Shown here piece after piece: positions 1 through 8,639 of a stretch of DNA of 56,761 nt. Source of the DNA: a virus; IMG/VR virus record IMGVR_UViG_3300050821_008147, positions 1-56,761 of that record, one strand, 5' to 3'. Under the pieces are notes generated by a model that had not been told where the DNA came from, did no database searches, and was given only the letters and a program-made list of their open reading frames with translations. How positions within the stretch are numbered: position 1 is the stretch's first letter; each line of letters begins with the position of its first letter. Position numbers and translations under genes: made by a program.

Positions 1-3000
1 GGCTGGCCCTGCGTCACACCACCGAGGGCTGAGGCAACTCGTCCCGCTGCCGATTGCACAGAGGGGAACGTGGGCTGCGGGTTCGGCGGTCCACCGAGAA
101 GATCGTCCAGTTCGTTGCCGCCCGATGCGGCTGAAGCCGTGCCTCCTCCGCCCTGCCCCAAGCCCGTAATCGGCGAGCCGTTCGCCGAGGCCCAGCGTAC
201 CCATAGCGCGTTTGATGAAGTCGATCCGTCGACCTTGCCCGTCGCACTGCCGAGGTCCACGCCGAAGAGCTTGCCGAGGGCGCCCAGACCCCCTTGGAGT
301 TGACTCTTGATCTGGGAATCGAGCAGATTCTTCCCGATGCCTTCGAACGTGCCAGCAAACGCATTGATCGCATCTTTCCGCTTGAACCGATTCGGCGCCG
401 TGATCAGCTGCGTCAGGTTATCGGAGAGCTTGTTGAACATCTCGTTCATGGTGTCGAAGATGGTCGCCGCGGCCGTCTTTGCGCTCTCTTGCATCTTGAG
501 GAAAAAGGCCGTAACGCCGTCCCCGAGCGAACCCTCTTTCAAGAGCAGTTCGACGGTCGCATCCGTGGCCTTATTGAATTCCTCCTGTTGCTTGGCCGCG
601 ATGCCTAACTCTTGCGCATAGGTGAGCGTCCCACCCTGGAGTTCCTTCAGTGCTTCGACGGCATGGTTCAGGCTATCGGCGCTGCGCTGGTATTCGTCTT
701 CGGGCGAAAGCAGGGACCTGGCTGCCTCGGCGTCATTCGCGGCCCACTCGGCTTTCGTCAGTTCGACGAGCGCGTCCTTTTGCCTGAGCAGAGCCTGGCG
801 CGTTGAATCGTCAGGGGCTTCAGCGATGTTCTGATCGAGCTTGTACGTCTTGCTCGCGAGTGCGGCCTGGCGCTGCACATCGATCGATGCCAGGGTCGCA
901 GAGGTTACCAGTTCGCGCTCGGCCAGCTGATCGCGTAACGCATCCACTTCCTTGTTCGCAGATGCGACGATCTCGATCGACGACTTAGCGGTGAGTTCCT
1001 CGCGCAGCTTTGCGAGCTCAGGAGTCATCGTCTTGATCTGCTCGGCCGTGCGGTTGAATGTGAGGCCTAGGATCGCGTTATCGACGGCAGTGCGGCGGAT
1101 CGCGGCATCGCCCTCGAGGTTGGCCGCGGCCATTGCCCGGGTCTGCTGAATAGCCAGGTCGGCGCCGTGCTGCTGTCCGACGAGTTCTTTGCCGTATTCG
1201 ACTAGAGCCTTAGTCGATTCCTCGGTCGAAACCTTCTGGCTGATGGTCGCTTGCTGGAGTTCCGTCAGCTTTGGCTTTCCCTCGCCGATGAGCCGATTAT
1301 TCAACTCGAGGATGACGGCTTGGGCCTTTTCCGCCGCCGCAACTTCCGCAATCTTTTCTGGCGTGCCGTCGAGAACCGCCAGATACGCTTTCTGGGCTGC
1401 GATCGCCTCATCGAGCTTCCGGATTTCCTCAGCATAAGGATCCTTCTGCGGTTTGCCGAGCCCGGTCGTATCGAGTGTCGGCTTCGGTGCGCGAATAGGC
1501 GCAGGAGCAGTCCCCGAGCGTTTAGCCTCTGGATGCTCGCGTTCAAATTTGGCTTGATTGAGTGCGTCGATCGCAAATTGGGGAACGAGGCTGCCGAGGA
1601 TGCTCTTCGCAAAGGCCAGCGCCTTGCCAAATGCACTCTCGAGCGCGTTCACGATCCAGTTCGCACCGAACCAGGCGGTGAATGCCGTCCACGCGGCTCG
1701 CATACCATCGATCAGCTTTGAGAACTCGCCCTTGATCCAGGTAAGCGACTTGCCCATGACGATCCAGGCAGCACTCCAAACGTCGCGGAGCTCGTAAGTC
1801 GTGCCCTGCAGCGAGAAGGTTGCGTCCCTGAACTTATAGAGGGCCACTCCCAGTCCGATGATCGCGATCGCGGCCACACCGACCGGACCGCCTACCGTTG
1901 CCACTGCTCCGCCGAGTACATACGCCGCGGCCGATGCGATGCCCTCTTCCGATGCGAGAAGCCCGACGAATGCCGCGGTCTCTGATGCCCACGTGCCGAA
2001 CTTCGCCAGTACGGGCAAAACGCGGGTAAGTCCCAGGAGTCCGACCGTCGCACGCGTTATGCCGGCGCCGAGCTTGTCGATTCCGCCGGCAGCCAGATCG
2101 CCAGCGATCGGGATTGCAATCTTGAGCGCACCCAAGCCGACGAGGGCCTCGAGCGCGATCTTCAGACCTTGCGCGTGCTTCTCCGCGAACTGCAGAGCGT
2201 TGCCAAGTATGTTGACCGCGGTGACGACTTTCTCGCCGAACGCTTTGGCTAGGTCGGGAATATCGGCATTTTTAGCGACCTCTATCAACTTGTCGCTAAG
2301 CTCGACCATAGATGGCAAGGTCGCACCCAGGATCGCGAAGCCGACGCCGCGGAGAACCTCCTGCATGCGCATCAGGTTGTCGTGGGCTTGCGCGGCGACT
2401 TCGACGGTCGACGTGCTCAGCACCAGGCCGAATTGATGGGCCTCTTCATTGACGCGCGCCTGCTCGCTCCCATACTGATTAAGCATCGGAATCAGCGACG
2501 CGCCAGACTTGCCGAACAGTGCGACCGCGAGAGCCGTCTTCCCGGCGCCGTCCGCGGTGCCCGAGAACTTAACGGCGAGCTGTTCCATCAGCACGCCGGA
2601 ATCTTTCAGATGACCGTTAGAGTCGGTAGCTGATACGCCCAGACGGCCGAATATGTTCTGGAGTTGCGCGTTGCCATTCTGGGCCTTGAACGCAGCCTGG
2701 CTAAGCTTCACGAGTCCGATACCGAGCTTTTCGGTCTCGACTCCGCTCAGCTTTGCCGCATAGGTGAGCACGGATAGCGTCTCGGCCGTCGTGCCAGCCG
2801 ATTCAGCCATCTTGCCCATTTTGTCCGCCGCATCGATCGCCCCCTCGACCATGGCTGCGGTTCCGGTAGCGATCGCGGCTCCCATCGCGAGGCCGACGGC
2901 CGTGATTTTTTCGAGCGAGCGCTTGATGTCGTTTGCCGTCTTCGCGGACAGCTGCGACATCTTATCCATCGACTGCGAGAACGAGGCTGTATTCGCAGTC

Positions 3001-3035
3001 AAATCGATGGAAAGTGTTCCGACGACTATGCTCAT
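1..3035 (-). CDS. Tail tape measure protein, N-terminal part (runs off window start)
   Basis: This is the N-terminal ~1011 residues of the tail length tape measure protein, which sets tail length and is the scaffold for tail tube assembly. The reading frame starts at the ATG at 3035, overlapping the stop of the upstream chaperone gene in an ATGA, and stays open to position 1. Visible are an N-terminal region of alternating helices (many Ser-Gln-Met-Asp-Lys type turns), hydrophobic Ala/Gly/Val-rich segments around residues 330-400 that could be membrane-inserting, a long charged coiled-coil stretch around residues 500-780, and a Gly/Ser/Pro-rich end. Size and position after the tail tube and chaperones fit the family. 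The rest of the protein is at the other end of the window (55847-56761), as expected for a circular map opened inside this gene. Confidence 0.93.
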   Translation of the reverse strand, partial: MSIVVGTLSIDLTANTASFSQSMDKMSQLSAKTANDIKRSLEKITAVGLAMGAAIATGTAAMVEGAIDAADKMGKMAESAGTTAETLSVLTYAAKLSGVETEKLGIGLVKLSQAAFKAQNGNAQLQNIFGRLGVSATDSNGHLKDSGVLMEQLAVKFSGTADGAGKTALAVALFGKSGASLIPMLNQYGSEQARVNEEAHQFGLVLSTSTVEVAAQAHDNLMRMQEVLRGVGFAILGATLPSMVELSDKLIEVAKNADIPDLAKAFGEKVVTAVNILGNALQFAEKHAQGLKIALEALVGLGALKIAIPIAGDLAAGGIDKLGAGITRATVGLLGLTRVLPVLAKFGTWASETAAFVGLLASEEGIASAAAYVLGGAVATVGGPVGVAAIAIIGLGVALYKFRDATFSLQGTTYELRDVWSAAWIVMGKSLTWIKGEFSKLIDGMRAAWTAFTAWFGANWIVNALESAFGKALAFAKSILGSLVPQFAIDALNQAKFEREHPEAKRSGTAPAPIRAPKPTLDTTGLGKPQKDPYAEEIRKLDEAIAAQKAYLAVLDGTPEKIAEVAAAEKAQAVILELNNRLIGEGKPKLTELQQATISQKVSTEESTKALVEYGKELVGQQHGADLAIQQTRAMAAANLEGDAAIRRTAVDNAILGLTFNRTAEQIKTMTPELAKLREELTAKSSIEIVASANKEVDALRDQLAERELVTSATLASIDVQRQAALASKTYKLDQNIAEAPDDSTRQALLRQKDALVELTKAEWAANDAEAARSLLSPEDEYQRSADSLNHAVEALKELQGGTLTYAQELGIAAKQQEEFNKATDATVELLLKEGSLGDGVTAFFLKMQESAKTAAATIFDTMNEMFNKLSDNLTQLITAPNRFKRKDAINAFAGTFEGIGKNLLDSQIKSQLQGGLGALGKLFGVDLGSATGKVDGSTSSNALWVRWASANGSPITGLGQGGGGTASAASGGNELDDLLGGPPNPQPTFPSVQSAAGRVASALGGVTQGQ

Positions 3036-3340
3036 GCTGCGGTCCTCTTTTGTCGCGCAATGATCGGGGCGAATGCGGCCATGATGTCCTCGCCGGTTAT
3101 GGGTTTCTCTGGTTCAGATGGGAAGGGATGAAGCATGAACGATTCCGGGGTGATCGGGCGCTTGTGATCGCGGAAACCGTTGTTTGCAACCGTCGAAGAG
3201 ATGATGCCGACGAGGAGTTCCTCGCGTTGCATCTTCTGTTCCTGACGCAAGCGCAACGCATGAAGGTGGCGCGGCGTCATCCTGAGCCACTCTTCATCGG
3301 AAAGCCCGAGGTCATGGCGCGCTATCGCCCAGGCCTCCAT
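3032..3340 (-). CDS. Tail assembly chaperone, downstream (T-like) frame
   Basis: This 102-residue ORF lies between the tail assembly chaperone at 3358-3705 and the tape measure, the position of the T part of lambda G/GT. It contains an EEW-R-MTP type helix (around residues 16-22) often seen in such chaperones and a Gln/Arg-rich helix after it. The frame is open upstream of its ATG, back through the stop of the preceding gene. A -1 slip at 3376-3382 would fuse it to the upstream protein with no intervening stop. It is therefore likely made mostly as the C-terminal half of a fusion protein rather than from its own start. It ends in an ATGA overlap with the tape measure gene. Confidence 0.75.
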   Translation of the reverse strand: MEAWAIARHDLGLSDEEWLRMTPRHLHALRLRQEQKMQREELLVGIISSTVANNGFRDHKRPITPESFMLHPFPSEPEKPITGEDIMAAFAPIIARQKRTAA

Positions 3341-3357
3341 CCATGAGGTGAGCGGCT

Positions 3358-3705
3358 TTACGGAGCCGCTTCCGTAGGGTTTTCGAGTTCCTCTTTCTCG
3401 GGCATGGATGCTTCCCAGGCGCTCAGCAGTCCCTCTTGGATCTTGACAATATTTTTTGGATTGATCAGCAATCCCACGTTTTGAAGCGTGTATTCCGCCC
3501 CCGCATCCTTGAGGGCGAGAAAGAGCAGTGCACGAATAAGTTTTGCTGATGGGCGAAGGATGCTTACTTCGCCCGTCAGCGTGTTTAGGCCGGTCAAGTC
3601 CTCAGCTTCGATCAGCGTGTTGTGCGTGATGATGAGGGGCCAGACTTTACCATCGAGCTTGACCTCGACCCTTTTTATCAGCTTGTCAGTTGCTTTCCTT
3701 GCCAC
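3358..3705 (-). CDS. Tail assembly chaperone, upstream (G-like) frame
   Basis: This 115-residue protein is encoded directly after the tail tube gene. It is a compact alpha/beta domain with a basic N-terminus and an acidic C-terminus, as is common for G-like chaperones, which bind the tape measure during tail assembly. The last codons contain the heptamer A AAC CCT. A -1 shift there enters the frame of the next ORF (3032-3340). No sequence motif alone proves the function. Gene order (tube, chaperone, overlapping second frame, tape measure) is the main support. Confidence 0.8.
   Translation of the reverse strand: MARKATDKLIKRVEVKLDGKVWPLIITHNTLIEAEDLTGLNTLTGEVSILRPSAKLIRALLFLALKDAGAEYTLQNVGLLINPKNIVKIQEGLLSAWEASMPEKEELENPTEAAP
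3376..3382 (-). promoter_or_regulatory. Candidate -1 frameshift slippery heptamer
   Basis: On the minus strand the sequence A AAC CCT, in the zero frame of the 3358-3705 gene, matches the X XXY YYZ layout of slippery sites. The zero frame stops after only five more codons. The -1 frame stays open and reads straight into the 3032-3340 ORF. The CCC second triplet is less typical than AAA or TTT, so efficiency cannot be judged. Confidence 0.6.
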
Positions 3706-3750
3706 GAATTACTCCCTCAAATGCAGTTGGAAAAACAGGAAGGTCCCCAT

Positions 3751-4191
3751 TTAGACGACTGTCTCGGTGACGGTTCCGGTGATCTCCATGCTCAGCGAGA
3801 ACTCGTTCAACTTGCTGGGCTCAAGCGGGCCGTTCTCGTATTTGGAGACGAATCCGGTCCCGGTGCATGTATAGACCTGGGTCCCGGAATTGATGGGTGC
3901 GGTGATCTTGAATGGAAACACGTCGCGGGATTCTGCGAGCGCCAGGATGTTCAATTGGGACGAATCGCCGATGAAGTTCCCGCTGATCTCGACTGTACCC
4001 GGCTTGATCAGGCCTGGCAGTTTCTCTTCAGTTGCGTTCGGGCTGAGGAGGTGCGTTGCGTCGATCGCGGGGATGGTGGCGATCGAAGGCTTGATTGATT
4101 TCACCTCGGCCATCTGCGTATAGGAGGTCGGGCTCCCGCTTCCGGTCGAGAATGTTGCTAAATATCCAATCGTTGCTTTCGTTGTTGGCAT
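3751..4191 (-). CDS. Major tail tube protein
   Basis: This 146-residue protein forms the stacked rings of the tail tube. It begins with a short MPTTKAT-like leader and a Gly/Ser-rich loop, followed by beta-rich segments ending in an EITGTV-type strand, the pattern of tail tube proteins of TP901-1/lambda V style. It sits between the tail terminator (4276-4677) and the tail chaperones (3358-3705), the usual slot. The 45-base gap to the next gene is one of the wider gaps in this operon, fitting a protein made in high copy. Confidence 0.82.
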   Translation of the reverse strand: MPTTKATIGYLATFSTGSGSPTSYTQMAEVKSIKPSIATIPAIDATHLLSPNATEEKLPGLIKPGTVEISGNFIGDSSQLNILALAESRDVFPFKITAPINSGTQVYTCTGTGFVSKYENGPLEPSKLNEFSLSMEITGTVTETVV

Positions 4192-4275
4192 GGTGTCGCT
4201 CCTTGGTTTGTGGCGGTCAAAAGAAAACCCGCCACACGGGCGGGTGCTGTTACATCGGTGGACTCGTTACTGCGT

Positions 4276-4677
4276 CTAGCTGGAATCGGCGCAGAAGAGG
4301 TACTCGAGCATGCGGCGATAATTGCGCGCATTGTCGTCGAAGAAATCGATCTTGTTGGTGCGGAAGCACCCCTGGACGAATGTCGAATCCGCGTCCGTCA
4401 TGGTTCCGCGATAGCCATTGAGCACGGCATCGATCGCTTTGGCCAGCCGGATCGCGTCCGCGCCATTCGCGCCGTAGCAATCAATCTGGATCCGCGTCGA
4501 CCCGAGCGCGACCGGTCCCGTTAGTTCATAGTCGACCGGGTCCGAAACGATCACATAGCTCCAACTCGGAAGCGTGAAATCCTTCGGAAGCGTGCCCATG
4601 AACCCGCCACCGGCCGCGGCGATCGCCGCGACAGCTCCGTTTCCCTGCACCAATAGCGCGAGCCCTTGTTCGATCAT
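4276..4677 (-). CDS. Tail terminator / tail completion protein (DUF3168-like)
   Basis: This 133-residue protein resembles the DUF3168 family of tail terminators, which cap the tail tube and join it to the head. It has an N-terminal helix (MIEQGLALL), a conserved strand ending in a Gln-Ile-Asp-Cys-Tyr motif, and a following helix with ADAIRLAKAI, typical of the fold. It overlaps the preceding gp10-like gene by four bases (ATGA). Gene order supports the call. Confidence 0.8.
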   Translation of the reverse strand: MIEQGLALLVQGNGAVAAIAAAGGGFMGTLPKDFTLPSWSYVIVSDPVDYELTGPVALGSTRIQIDCYGANGADAIRLAKAIDAVLNGYRGTMTDADSTFVQGCFRTNKIDFFDDNARNYRRMLEYLFCADSS

Positions 4678-5111
4678 GACTTCAGCGAATCCACGCCTTC
4701 GCGCATAACCTCGGTGAACTTATCGAGTGCGGCTCCCTTTGCCTGATCGAACCCCGGCCGCATATGGGGCTGAGCGGCACCGTGAATCGATCCGAACTCG
4801 ACGAACTTGTCATAAACGCCCGGGGACTGGCTGCCGTCCTCTTTCTTGTATTCCGCCCCGATCACCGTATAGCCGGACTGTTCCTTTGCCGAGAGCTTGG
4901 TCTTCATCGTCATCGCGTCCCGGAGCTCGCCCGGCTCCCGCTGCGGAGTGCCTACCTTAGCGACCGGAGTCAGACCCTTGACGGCATCGACTAGAACCTG
5001 GCCACCAGCGATCAGGCCTTTGCGAAGTGAAGCCTTTGCGATCTTGGGACCGGCCTGGGAGAGCGCGTCCTCAACTCCCTGGAGACCTTTGACGTCGACC
5101 TTAATTTCCAT
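4674..5111 (-). CDS. HK97 gp10-like tail/neck protein
   Basis: This 145-residue protein starts MEIKVDVKGL and continues with a helix (VEDALSQAGPKIAK), then LRDAM and HMRPGF motifs. These are hallmarks of the HK97-gp10 family, whose members act at the head-tail junction or in tail completion. The C-terminal helix (FDQAKGAALDKFTEVMREG) is also typical. It overlaps the small gene upstream by 11 bases and the tail terminator downstream by 4, showing translational coupling in the operon. Confidence 0.85.
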   Translation of the reverse strand: MEIKVDVKGLQGVEDALSQAGPKIAKASLRKGLIAGGQVLVDAVKGLTPVAKVGTPQREPGELRDAMTMKTKLSAKEQSGYTVIGAEYKKEDGSQSPGVYDKFVEFGSIHGAAQPHMRPGFDQAKGAALDKFTEVMREGVDSLKS

Positions 5112-5319
5112 CGGCGTGTGTCACCTCAAGACTGATCCGGACCGTCCGATCACTGCCGGCATAAAGCTTATCCGCGAGTGCCTGCGTTTCCTTGACTGCC
5201 TTCAGGACCTCTTCGAACTCGGGCGTGATCCGGTCTTTCAGCGATTCGAAAGCCTGCGAGGATGCCCAGATTTCGTTCTCTGGGATCTCTGGGCTCAGCA
5301 TCACTTTGAATTCGGCCAT
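5101..5319 (-). CDS. Small hypothetical protein in head-tail operon
   Basis: This 72-residue protein, acidic in the middle with a Lys/Glu-rich helix, is not recognised. It shares one base with the stop of the head-closure gene upstream and overlaps the gp10-like gene by 11 bases, so it is almost certainly expressed. Position suggests a small accessory of the neck or tail, but nothing in the residues shows a function. Confidence 0.65.
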   Translation of the reverse strand: MAEFKVMLSPEIPENEIWASSQAFESLKDRITPEFEEVLKAVKETQALADKLYAGSDRTVRISLEVTHADGN

Positions 5320-5663
5320 TACTCATTGCTCCCGAGCCCCAGGCACGTGAGCACCAGGATGACGTTCCGCTCGCCCGGGTTCTCGATCGCCTGGATCACA
5401 TATTGCCCATTCAGCGATTGCACCCGCATCTTCGCCAGAATCCCGGTCTGCCAGCGAATCTTGACCGTCAGAAATAGCTGCGTCGTGTCCTGGCCCGATC
5501 GCACGACGTCGATCCCGCGAACGGGAATGATCTCGGCCCAGGTCGTGACGAATGGAACCCATTGCGTTGAGGCGCCGGAAATGTCCTGGATCGTTTGCTG
5601 CTGCAGGATGGTGACCTGGTGAACCATCTTGCCGGGGTCGATCTGTGGCCATGCTGTTCCCAC
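5319..5663 (-). CDS. Head closure / head-tail joining protein
   Basis: This 114-residue protein resembles the phage head-tail adaptor (SPP1 gp16-like) family. It has an early segment MVHQVTILQQQ, a WVPFVTTWAEIIPVRG segment (Trp-Ala-x-Ile plus an Arg-Gly turn) and a C-terminal YVIQAIENPGER strand. The W-A-x-I...R-G pattern is characteristic. It follows the gp6-like connector directly and precedes gp10, the classical order of head completion proteins. Confidence 0.85.
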   Translation of the reverse strand: MGTAWPQIDPGKMVHQVTILQQQTIQDISGASTQWVPFVTTWAEIIPVRGIDVVRSGQDTTQLFLTVKIRWQTGILAKMRVQSLNGQYVIQAIENPGERNVILVLTCLGLGSNE

Positions 5664-6374
5664 TTATCGCGCCCTCACAAGTGAACCGTACGACAGGCAC
5701 GACGTCACCGCATACGGGTATTCCTGCGTCGCGGCCGCGCCCTTCTCAAACGGCATCCGGTTGTTATACCAAGCCGAAATCAGCAGCTTCATTCCGGTCT
5801 TGATCCGGGCGCCGGAATCATTCCAGAACGGGTCCGCGTTCGAGTAACCGCTAGTGAACCGGATCAATAGCGCAGATGTTGGCCACGGGGTGAACGTTGG
5901 CCAGGTCTTGCTGTATGGCGGATAGATGCTTCCGGGCTGCTTGGAAGCGTCTACGATGTAATCGCCATTCGGTCCCTCGGTCATCACCGTGATAGCGCCA
6001 GTCGAATCCATATACTGCGCTAGGTCCACAGAGACAAGCGGTGCGCGCAACTGGACGCGGTACGACATCCAGTAATCGTAAGTCAGGTCCCATTGCTTGC
6101 GTACCAAATCCCTGTTTTGAAGAATCTCCGCTTGCTCGCGAGATGCCGAGATCATCGAGGTGATGTAATCGTCCTCTTCGGGATCGACGGGCGAGCGGGC
6201 CGGGATCTTCAGATAGGAATACATCTCCGCGTTGGTGAGCGGCTCGACGAATGTTTGTACCGGCGACTGTTGCGTTAAATTGAGGGAGCCGTAACCGTCG
6301 TAGGCGGGGTACAAAAGAATGTTCGAATAGGCTCCCCAACCAGAGCCGCCACCAGCGAAGGGTCCCCAACTCAT
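5664..6374 (-). CDS. Head-tail connector protein (gp6-like)
   Basis: This 236-residue protein has a Gly-rich N-terminus, then a core from about residue 40 (EPLTNAEMYSYLKI, DYITSMISASREQAE) matching the helical gp6/gp15-type adaptor that binds under the portal. The C-terminal helix (GMKLLISAWYNNR) is also characteristic. The gene comes directly after the sugar-modification block and overlaps the GT2 gene by ATGA, so the inserted block and the connector are translationally coupled. Confidence 0.85.
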   Translation of the reverse strand: MSWGPFAGGGSGWGAYSNILLYPAYDGYGSLNLTQQSPVQTFVEPLTNAEMYSYLKIPARSPVDPEEDDYITSMISASREQAEILQNRDLVRKQWDLTYDYWMSYRVQLRAPLVSVDLAQYMDSTGAITVMTEGPNGDYIVDASKQPGSIYPPYSKTWPTFTPWPTSALLIRFTSGYSNADPFWNDSGARIKTGMKLLISAWYNNRMPFEKGAAATQEYPYAVTSCLSYGSLVRAR

Positions 6375-7258
6375 TGAGTCACCGCCGCAGGTTCAACTAC
6401 GCCAAACAGATCAAGCCCCGCGAACCGCTCGGAGCCATGTTCCACGTGGAGCGTTCTGCACATCTCTTCCTGCCAGGGAATCGTGTCCAACTTTACGCAT
6501 GAGCGCAACTCGCTATAGGGCGCCCACCAATCCGCTGGTACCTCGGCATAGCGCCAGAGTTGCTCGAATTGCATGTTCGCAGACGGCACAAAAGCGAGAT
6601 TGTAAAGCCGATCGATGTCCTGTTTCGACTTCGATGGCCAGCGCAGGGTCTCGATCATCTTGTATGCCGCATGCTTGGCCCTTAGTCGACGCTCGCTTGC
6701 TCCCCAAAGATGCATAATCCCGCCCTGGCCCTGCGCAATTGGACGCGATTGCCGAACAATCCCTCCGCTCGGCTCGCGCTGATGAAACCGATCACCGGAC
6801 CAGCCGAGTCGCGGGTCATCCCCGAACGCCGTCGAGAACCAGCGCTGCCCCCAGATCCCGTTCCCGTGGTAGCGATCGAGGCCGCCGCGGAGGTTATACC
6901 CGGGCAGCTGCAGGATCCAGCCCTTCGGCATGCATTCGATGTGGGTGCGGATCGACCCAAGTAGATTGCCGGTCAGGACCTCGTCCGCGTCGACAATGGC
7001 GAGGTGCGTCGCGCCCAGTTGCCTGGAGAAATCGAGCATTCGCTGCCGGTGCTGCATCTCGGCCCAATCGCCATCAATGGGTTCGGCAAAGACTCTGCTC
7101 GGGAATTCGGCCATCAGGTCGAAGATGATAGCCTCTGTGCCGTCAGTGCTCGCGTGATTCAAGATCACCAGGACGTCGCACCACATCAGAGCCGCGCGCG
7201 CAGAGAGACCGAGGACCCAGTCTTCGTTGCGGCACGGCATCATTCCGATCAGGCGCAT
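6371..7258 (-). CDS. GT2-type glycosyltransferase
   Basis: This 295-residue protein has the GT-A fold signature of family 2 glycosyltransferases: an N-terminal MMPCRNE strand-loop, a second strand ending NHASTDGT (residues 34-41) and a DAD metal-binding motif (residues 90-92, in AIVDADE). A later Trp-rich region (residues 130-190) probably forms the acceptor site. It would transfer a sugar from a nucleotide sugar in the cytoplasm. It is the last gene of a block of sugar-modifying enzymes between the capsid and connector genes. The substrate cannot be read from sequence; a virion protein or a host glycan are both possible. Confidence 0.85.
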   Translation of the reverse strand: MRLIGMMPCRNEDWVLGLSARAALMWCDVLVILNHASTDGTEAIIFDLMAEFPSRVFAEPIDGDWAEMQHRQRMLDFSRQLGATHLAIVDADEVLTGNLLGSIRTHIECMPKGWILQLPGYNLRGGLDRYHGNGIWGQRWFSTAFGDDPRLGWSGDRFHQREPSGGIVRQSRPIAQGQGGIMHLWGASERRLRAKHAAYKMIETLRWPSKSKQDIDRLYNLAFVPSANMQFEQLWRYAEVPADWWAPYSELRSCVKLDTIPWQEEMCRTLHVEHGSERFAGLDLFGVVEPAAVTQ

Positions 7259-7734
7259 CAGTTCGCTCGCCGCCCGTCGAGAAATTTGTCAAATCTTTCT
7301 CGCGAATTCACTACGGCGCATGAGAAATACAGGTCAGCGCCTTCCGGGAGGATCAGCTTCCCATCGCCAGCGCGGGGGATGTGCTGCTTATAGAACTTTA
7401 TGCCGCCGTCATGGGCATTGTGCACACCTGGACGATGAACATAGACCTTGTAACCCTTGTCGCTCGGCTCAATCCGCGTCGCCGTTTCGTAGGGAACCTC
7501 GGCATCCGTTTCGGCGCACGCCTTGACTAGGGCGAAGAAGTCCTCTGGATGGAGCGAGCCGCAATAACTACATACCCTGTCGCCGTTCGATTTGAACTTC
7601 TGCCAACGGTCCAGGCCGTTTCCGGAGTTTTTAAACGGACCATTGTCGCGATCCATCCCGTTTTCCGCACGCCGCGGACAGGTCATGGGTTCGGGCAATT
7701 CGTCCACCAGGTCTTTGAACGCCGTTTCGGCCAT
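7258..7734 (-). CDS. Zinc-ribbon protein of unknown function
   Basis: This 158-residue protein carries a CSYC-x-SLHPEDFF segment (around residues 55-66) and a further Cys near residue 19, suggesting a zinc ribbon. It shares the Cys-x2-Cys-(Gly)...Pro-x-x-(E/D)-(F/E)-F layout with the protein at 10786-11367 in the same block. No enzymatic motif was recognised. The start codon shares a base with the stop of the GT-like gene upstream. A role in recognising or presenting the target of the neighbouring transferases is speculation. Confidence 0.7.
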   Translation of the reverse strand: MAETAFKDLVDELPEPMTCPRRAENGMDRDNGPFKNSGNGLDRWQKFKSNGDRVCSYCGSLHPEDFFALVKACAETDAEVPYETATRIEPSDKGYKVYVHRPGVHNAHDGGIKFYKQHIPRAGDGKLILPEGADLYFSCAVVNSRERFDKFLDGRRAN

Positions 7735-8396
7735 TAATAGTCTCCGTCCGCTAATAGGACCGTGCTGGAAATCTCGCCGCCCTTGTATGCGAATATCTCG
7801 GGCGGATCCGTGAGCTTAAGCTGCAGCTTCCACGCGATCACACTGAGGGCCGTCTGGTCGTGCCGGTGACCGAGCACTTCAGGTCCGCCGCACGGCGTTT
7901 CCGGGCAATTCCGCCATGGTCCACAGAAAGCGCGTGTTTTCGCCAACCGCACATATTCATTCAGGATTGCCCGGCCTTTCGGATGGAGCACGTTCAGCCC
8001 AAAGGCGGTCGCCACGACGTGAGGCACGCTGGCATTATCGTGCCGGCTGATCCCGAGATCCGCATAGGCCGAATCCGCGGTCCATTCCGAGTTCGTCCAG
8101 CCGTTCTTCGAAATCCAGTAACCGTCCTCGTAGATGCGGTCGAAAAGTGGGCCGAGTGGGCCAACTGGCAAGATCGACGCATCGGCCCATAACAGCAAAG
8201 AATTACCACGTGCGGCAGCATCTTGGAGCGCGAATGCCTTGAACGCATACGGGACTTCGGAATGAGGCGGCGACCCGACCGGGAGTATGTTCGTCCAGGA
8301 GAGCATAGTGGCGCCGCTCCCCAGTGCTTGGGTGAGCCGCTTCTGCCCCTTCACGTAATGGTCGCCGGTCGCCACGTTGACCACGAATCCTTTCAT
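7734..8396 (-). CDS. Glycosyltransferase-like protein
   Basis: This 220-residue protein resembles GT-A-like transferases that lack a textbook DxD but carry a hydrophobic strand followed by WADAS (residues 70-74), matching the position of the metal/nucleotide-sugar motif. Before it lies a helix (PYAFKAFALQDA), as in hexosyltransferase-like families. A C-terminal GHRHDQTALSVIAWKL segment, with H-x-x-Q-x-x-x-S, fits the acceptor side of such enzymes. It is one of four candidate glycosyltransferases in this block. Its donor and acceptor are unknown. Confidence 0.6.
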   Translation of the reverse strand: MKGFVVNVATGDHYVKGQKRLTQALGSGATMLSWTNILPVGSPPHSEVPYAFKAFALQDAAARGNSLLLWADASILPVGPLGPLFDRIYEDGYWISKNGWTNSEWTADSAYADLGISRHDNASVPHVVATAFGLNVLHPKGRAILNEYVRLAKTRAFCGPWRNCPETPCGGPEVLGHRHDQTALSVIAWKLQLKLTDPPEIFAYKGGEISSTVLLADGDY

Positions 8397-8399
8397 CGC

Positions 8400-8639
8400 C
8401 TATGCGACCTCTTCTGCTTTGCCCTGATGGACGAGATTGAAGCTTGCTGGCCCCGTTGGCACCAGCTTGTATTTCTCGCCCGGATAGGCTTTGTCTACTT
8501 CCTCGCAAACGCGGCCGAGGAGATGTTCGACCGTTTGGGGATAGAACGCGCGACCGTTTCCCGCCTCGTACACGTGGACCGTTTTGGACTTGTTGCCCGG
8601 GGCGAATACTTTAATCTTGATCTTCTTTACGCGTTTCAT
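8400..8639 (-). CDS. Small basic protein in modification block
   Basis: This 79-residue protein has a very basic start (MKRVKKIKIK). The start is taken as the ATG that overlaps the FkbM gene stop (ATGA), not the longer in-frame upstream start. A two-strand, one-helix layout can be guessed (YEAGNGRAF, EHLLGRVCEEV). No family was recognised. Tight coupling to both neighbours implies co-expression with the methyltransferase and glycosyltransferase. Confidence 0.65.
   Translation of the reverse strand: MKRVKKIKIKVFAPGNKSKTVHVYEAGNGRAFYPQTVEHLLGRVCEEVDKAYPGEKYKLVPTGPASFNLVHQGKAEEVA

Noticed and set aside
4897-5622. 241-residue plus-strand ORF
   Set aside because: Lies across three well-supported minus-strand head-tail genes; a shadow frame.
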